The position numbers and the translations under genes were made by a program. A stretch of DNA of 6,122 nucleotides from an uncultured bacterium (GTDB taxonomy: Bacteria; Pseudomonadota; Gammaproteobacteria; Burkholderiales; Burkholderiaceae_D): assembly GCA_903872555.1 (NCBI GenBank), contig CAIQLE010000274.1, positions 1-6,122 of the forward strand. The letters are read 5' to 3'. Positions 5,312-6,122 of the stretch are shown piece by piece; position 1 is the stretch's first letter, and each line of letters begins with the position of its first letter. The notes below the pieces were generated by a model that saw only the letters and a program-made list of their open reading frames with translations, did no database searches and was not told the origin of the DNA.

Positions 5312-6122
5312 TTAACGTGGCAATACAGAAGCACCCATCAGGAATTCATCGACCGCACGTGCGCACTGACGACCTTCGCGTATCGCCCATACCACCAGCG
5401 ACTGGCCACGCCGTACGTCGCCCGCAGCAAACACCTTAGGCACCGAGGTGGCATAGCAGCCGGCGCCGTCCGTTGTTGCCTTGGCATTGCCACGTGCATC
5501 CTTGTCCACACCAAAAGCATCCAGCACCGCATTGACTGGCGACACAAAGCCCATGGCCAGCAGCACCAGATCGGCCTTCAATTCGAATTCCGAACCCGGC
5601 ACTTCGACCATCTTGCCGTCCTTCCATTCGACACGGGCAGCGATCAGTTTCTCGACCTTGCCGTTTGTGCCTTCCAGACGCTTGGTCGCCACTGCCCAGT
5701 CACGCTCGCAACCTTCTTCATGCGAAGACGAGGTGCGCAGCTTGGTGGGCCAGTAAGGCCAGACCATCGGTTTGTTTTCTGTTTCTGGTGGCTGCGGCAT
5801 CAGTTCAAACTGCACCACTGATGCAGCGCCATGACGATTCGAAGTGCCTACGCAATCCGAACCGGTATCACCACCGCCGATCACGATCACATGCTTGCCA
5901 GTTGCCATCAGCTGTTCTTTCAGCTTGTCGCCGGCATTCACACGATTTTGCTGCGGCAGAAATTCCATGGCGTAGTGCACGCCCGCGAGTTCACGGCCCG
6001 GCACAGGAAGATCACGTGGTGTTTCGGCACCACCGGCCACGATCACTGCATCAAATTCGTTTTCCAGCTGTTGCGGTGAAATGGTTTCTTTGGCCAGATT
6101 CAAGATCTCTTTAGGGAAATCC
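5312..6122 (-). CDS. gltD: Glutamate synthase [NADPH] small subunit, C-terminal part (5' end outside window)
   Basis: GltD is the FAD- and NADPH-binding beta subunit of glutamate synthase (GOGAT). It passes electrons from NADPH to the GltB large subunit, which makes two glutamates from glutamine and 2-oxoglutarate. The last 269 codons are present, of roughly 470-490 in the family; the frame is open across the right edge from base 6121, so the true start is outside. Counting from the first visible codon, [14 protein letters not shown] lies at 25-38. The NADPH-binding Rossmann loop [13 protein letters not shown] is at 78-90. The FAD-contacting [19 protein letters not shown] stretch is at 232-250, the usual C-terminal hallmark. 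The protein ends MGASVLPR before TAA. A TTG at 6103 is an internal Leu codon, not a start. The upstream partner gltB is expected beyond the window but is not seen. Confidence 0.96.
   Translation of the reverse strand, partial: DFPKEILNLAKETISPQQLENEFDAVIVAGGAETPRDLPVPGRELAGVHYAMEFLPQQNRVNAGDKLKEQLMATGKHVIVIGGGDTGSDCVGTSNRHGAASVVQFELMPQPPETENKPMVWPYWPTKLRTSSSHEEGCERDWAVATKRLEGTNGKVEKLIAARVEWKDGKMVEVPGSEFELKADLVLLAMGFVSPVNAVLDAFGVDKDARGNAKATTDGAGCYATSVPKVFAAGDVRRGQSLVVWAIREGRQCARAVDEFLMGASVLPR

Noticed and set aside
5312..6103. GltD as a complete 263-residue protein starting at 6103.
   Set aside because: The codon there is TTG in the middle of conserved GltD sequence, and the frame stays open to the window edge, so the gene is simply cut.

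Overview
The window looks like chromosomal backbone from a betaproteobacterium, most likely Burkholderiales and perhaps Oxalobacteraceae-like. This rests on protein style, a moderate G+C content and the gene order gltD / mla operon / YadGH-type ABC transporter. No marker gene fixes the genus. Every convincing gene lies on the minus strand, so transcription runs from high to low coordinates. I saw no tRNA, rRNA, CRISPR, insertion sequence or other mobile element.

In transcription order, the right edge (6122-5312) holds the C-terminal 269 codons of gltD, the small subunit of glutamate synthase. A strong intrinsic terminator follows at 5266-5292. A roughly 100-bp spacer with a weak candidate promoter leads into a complete maintenance-of-lipid-asymmetry operon: mlaF (5161-4358), mlaE (4358-3582), mlaD (3503-3027), mlaA (3030-2317), mlaC (2193-1549) and mlaB (1539-1282). 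The joints mlaF/mlaE and mlaD/mlaA overlap by 1 and 4 bases, and mlaC/mlaB are 9 bases apart. Gaps of 78 bp (mlaE-mlaD) and 123 bp (mlaA-mlaC) break this tight packing. The second gap holds a perfect 9-bp inverted repeat.

After a 107-bp spacer with a TATAAT hexamer come an ABC-2-type exporter ATPase of the YadG type (1174-263) and, overlapping it as ATGA, the first 88 codons of its YadH-type permease (266-1), cut by the window edge.

As known for the family, MlaA in the outer membrane removes phospholipids from the outer leaflet. MlaC carries them across the periplasm, and the inner-membrane complex MlaFEDB (ATPase, permease, MCE ring, STAS protein) exchanges them with the inner membrane. All six components are encoded here in one block, whereas in E. 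coli mlaA lies apart from mlaFEDCB. The YadGH pair has no established substrate.

This is mostly an ordinary conserved region. I found no previously undescribed system. The points worth a second look are the hairpin before mlaC, the apparent TTG start of mlaF without a visible Shine-Dalgarno, the unusual leader of the yadG-like gene, and the placement of YadGH beside mla.
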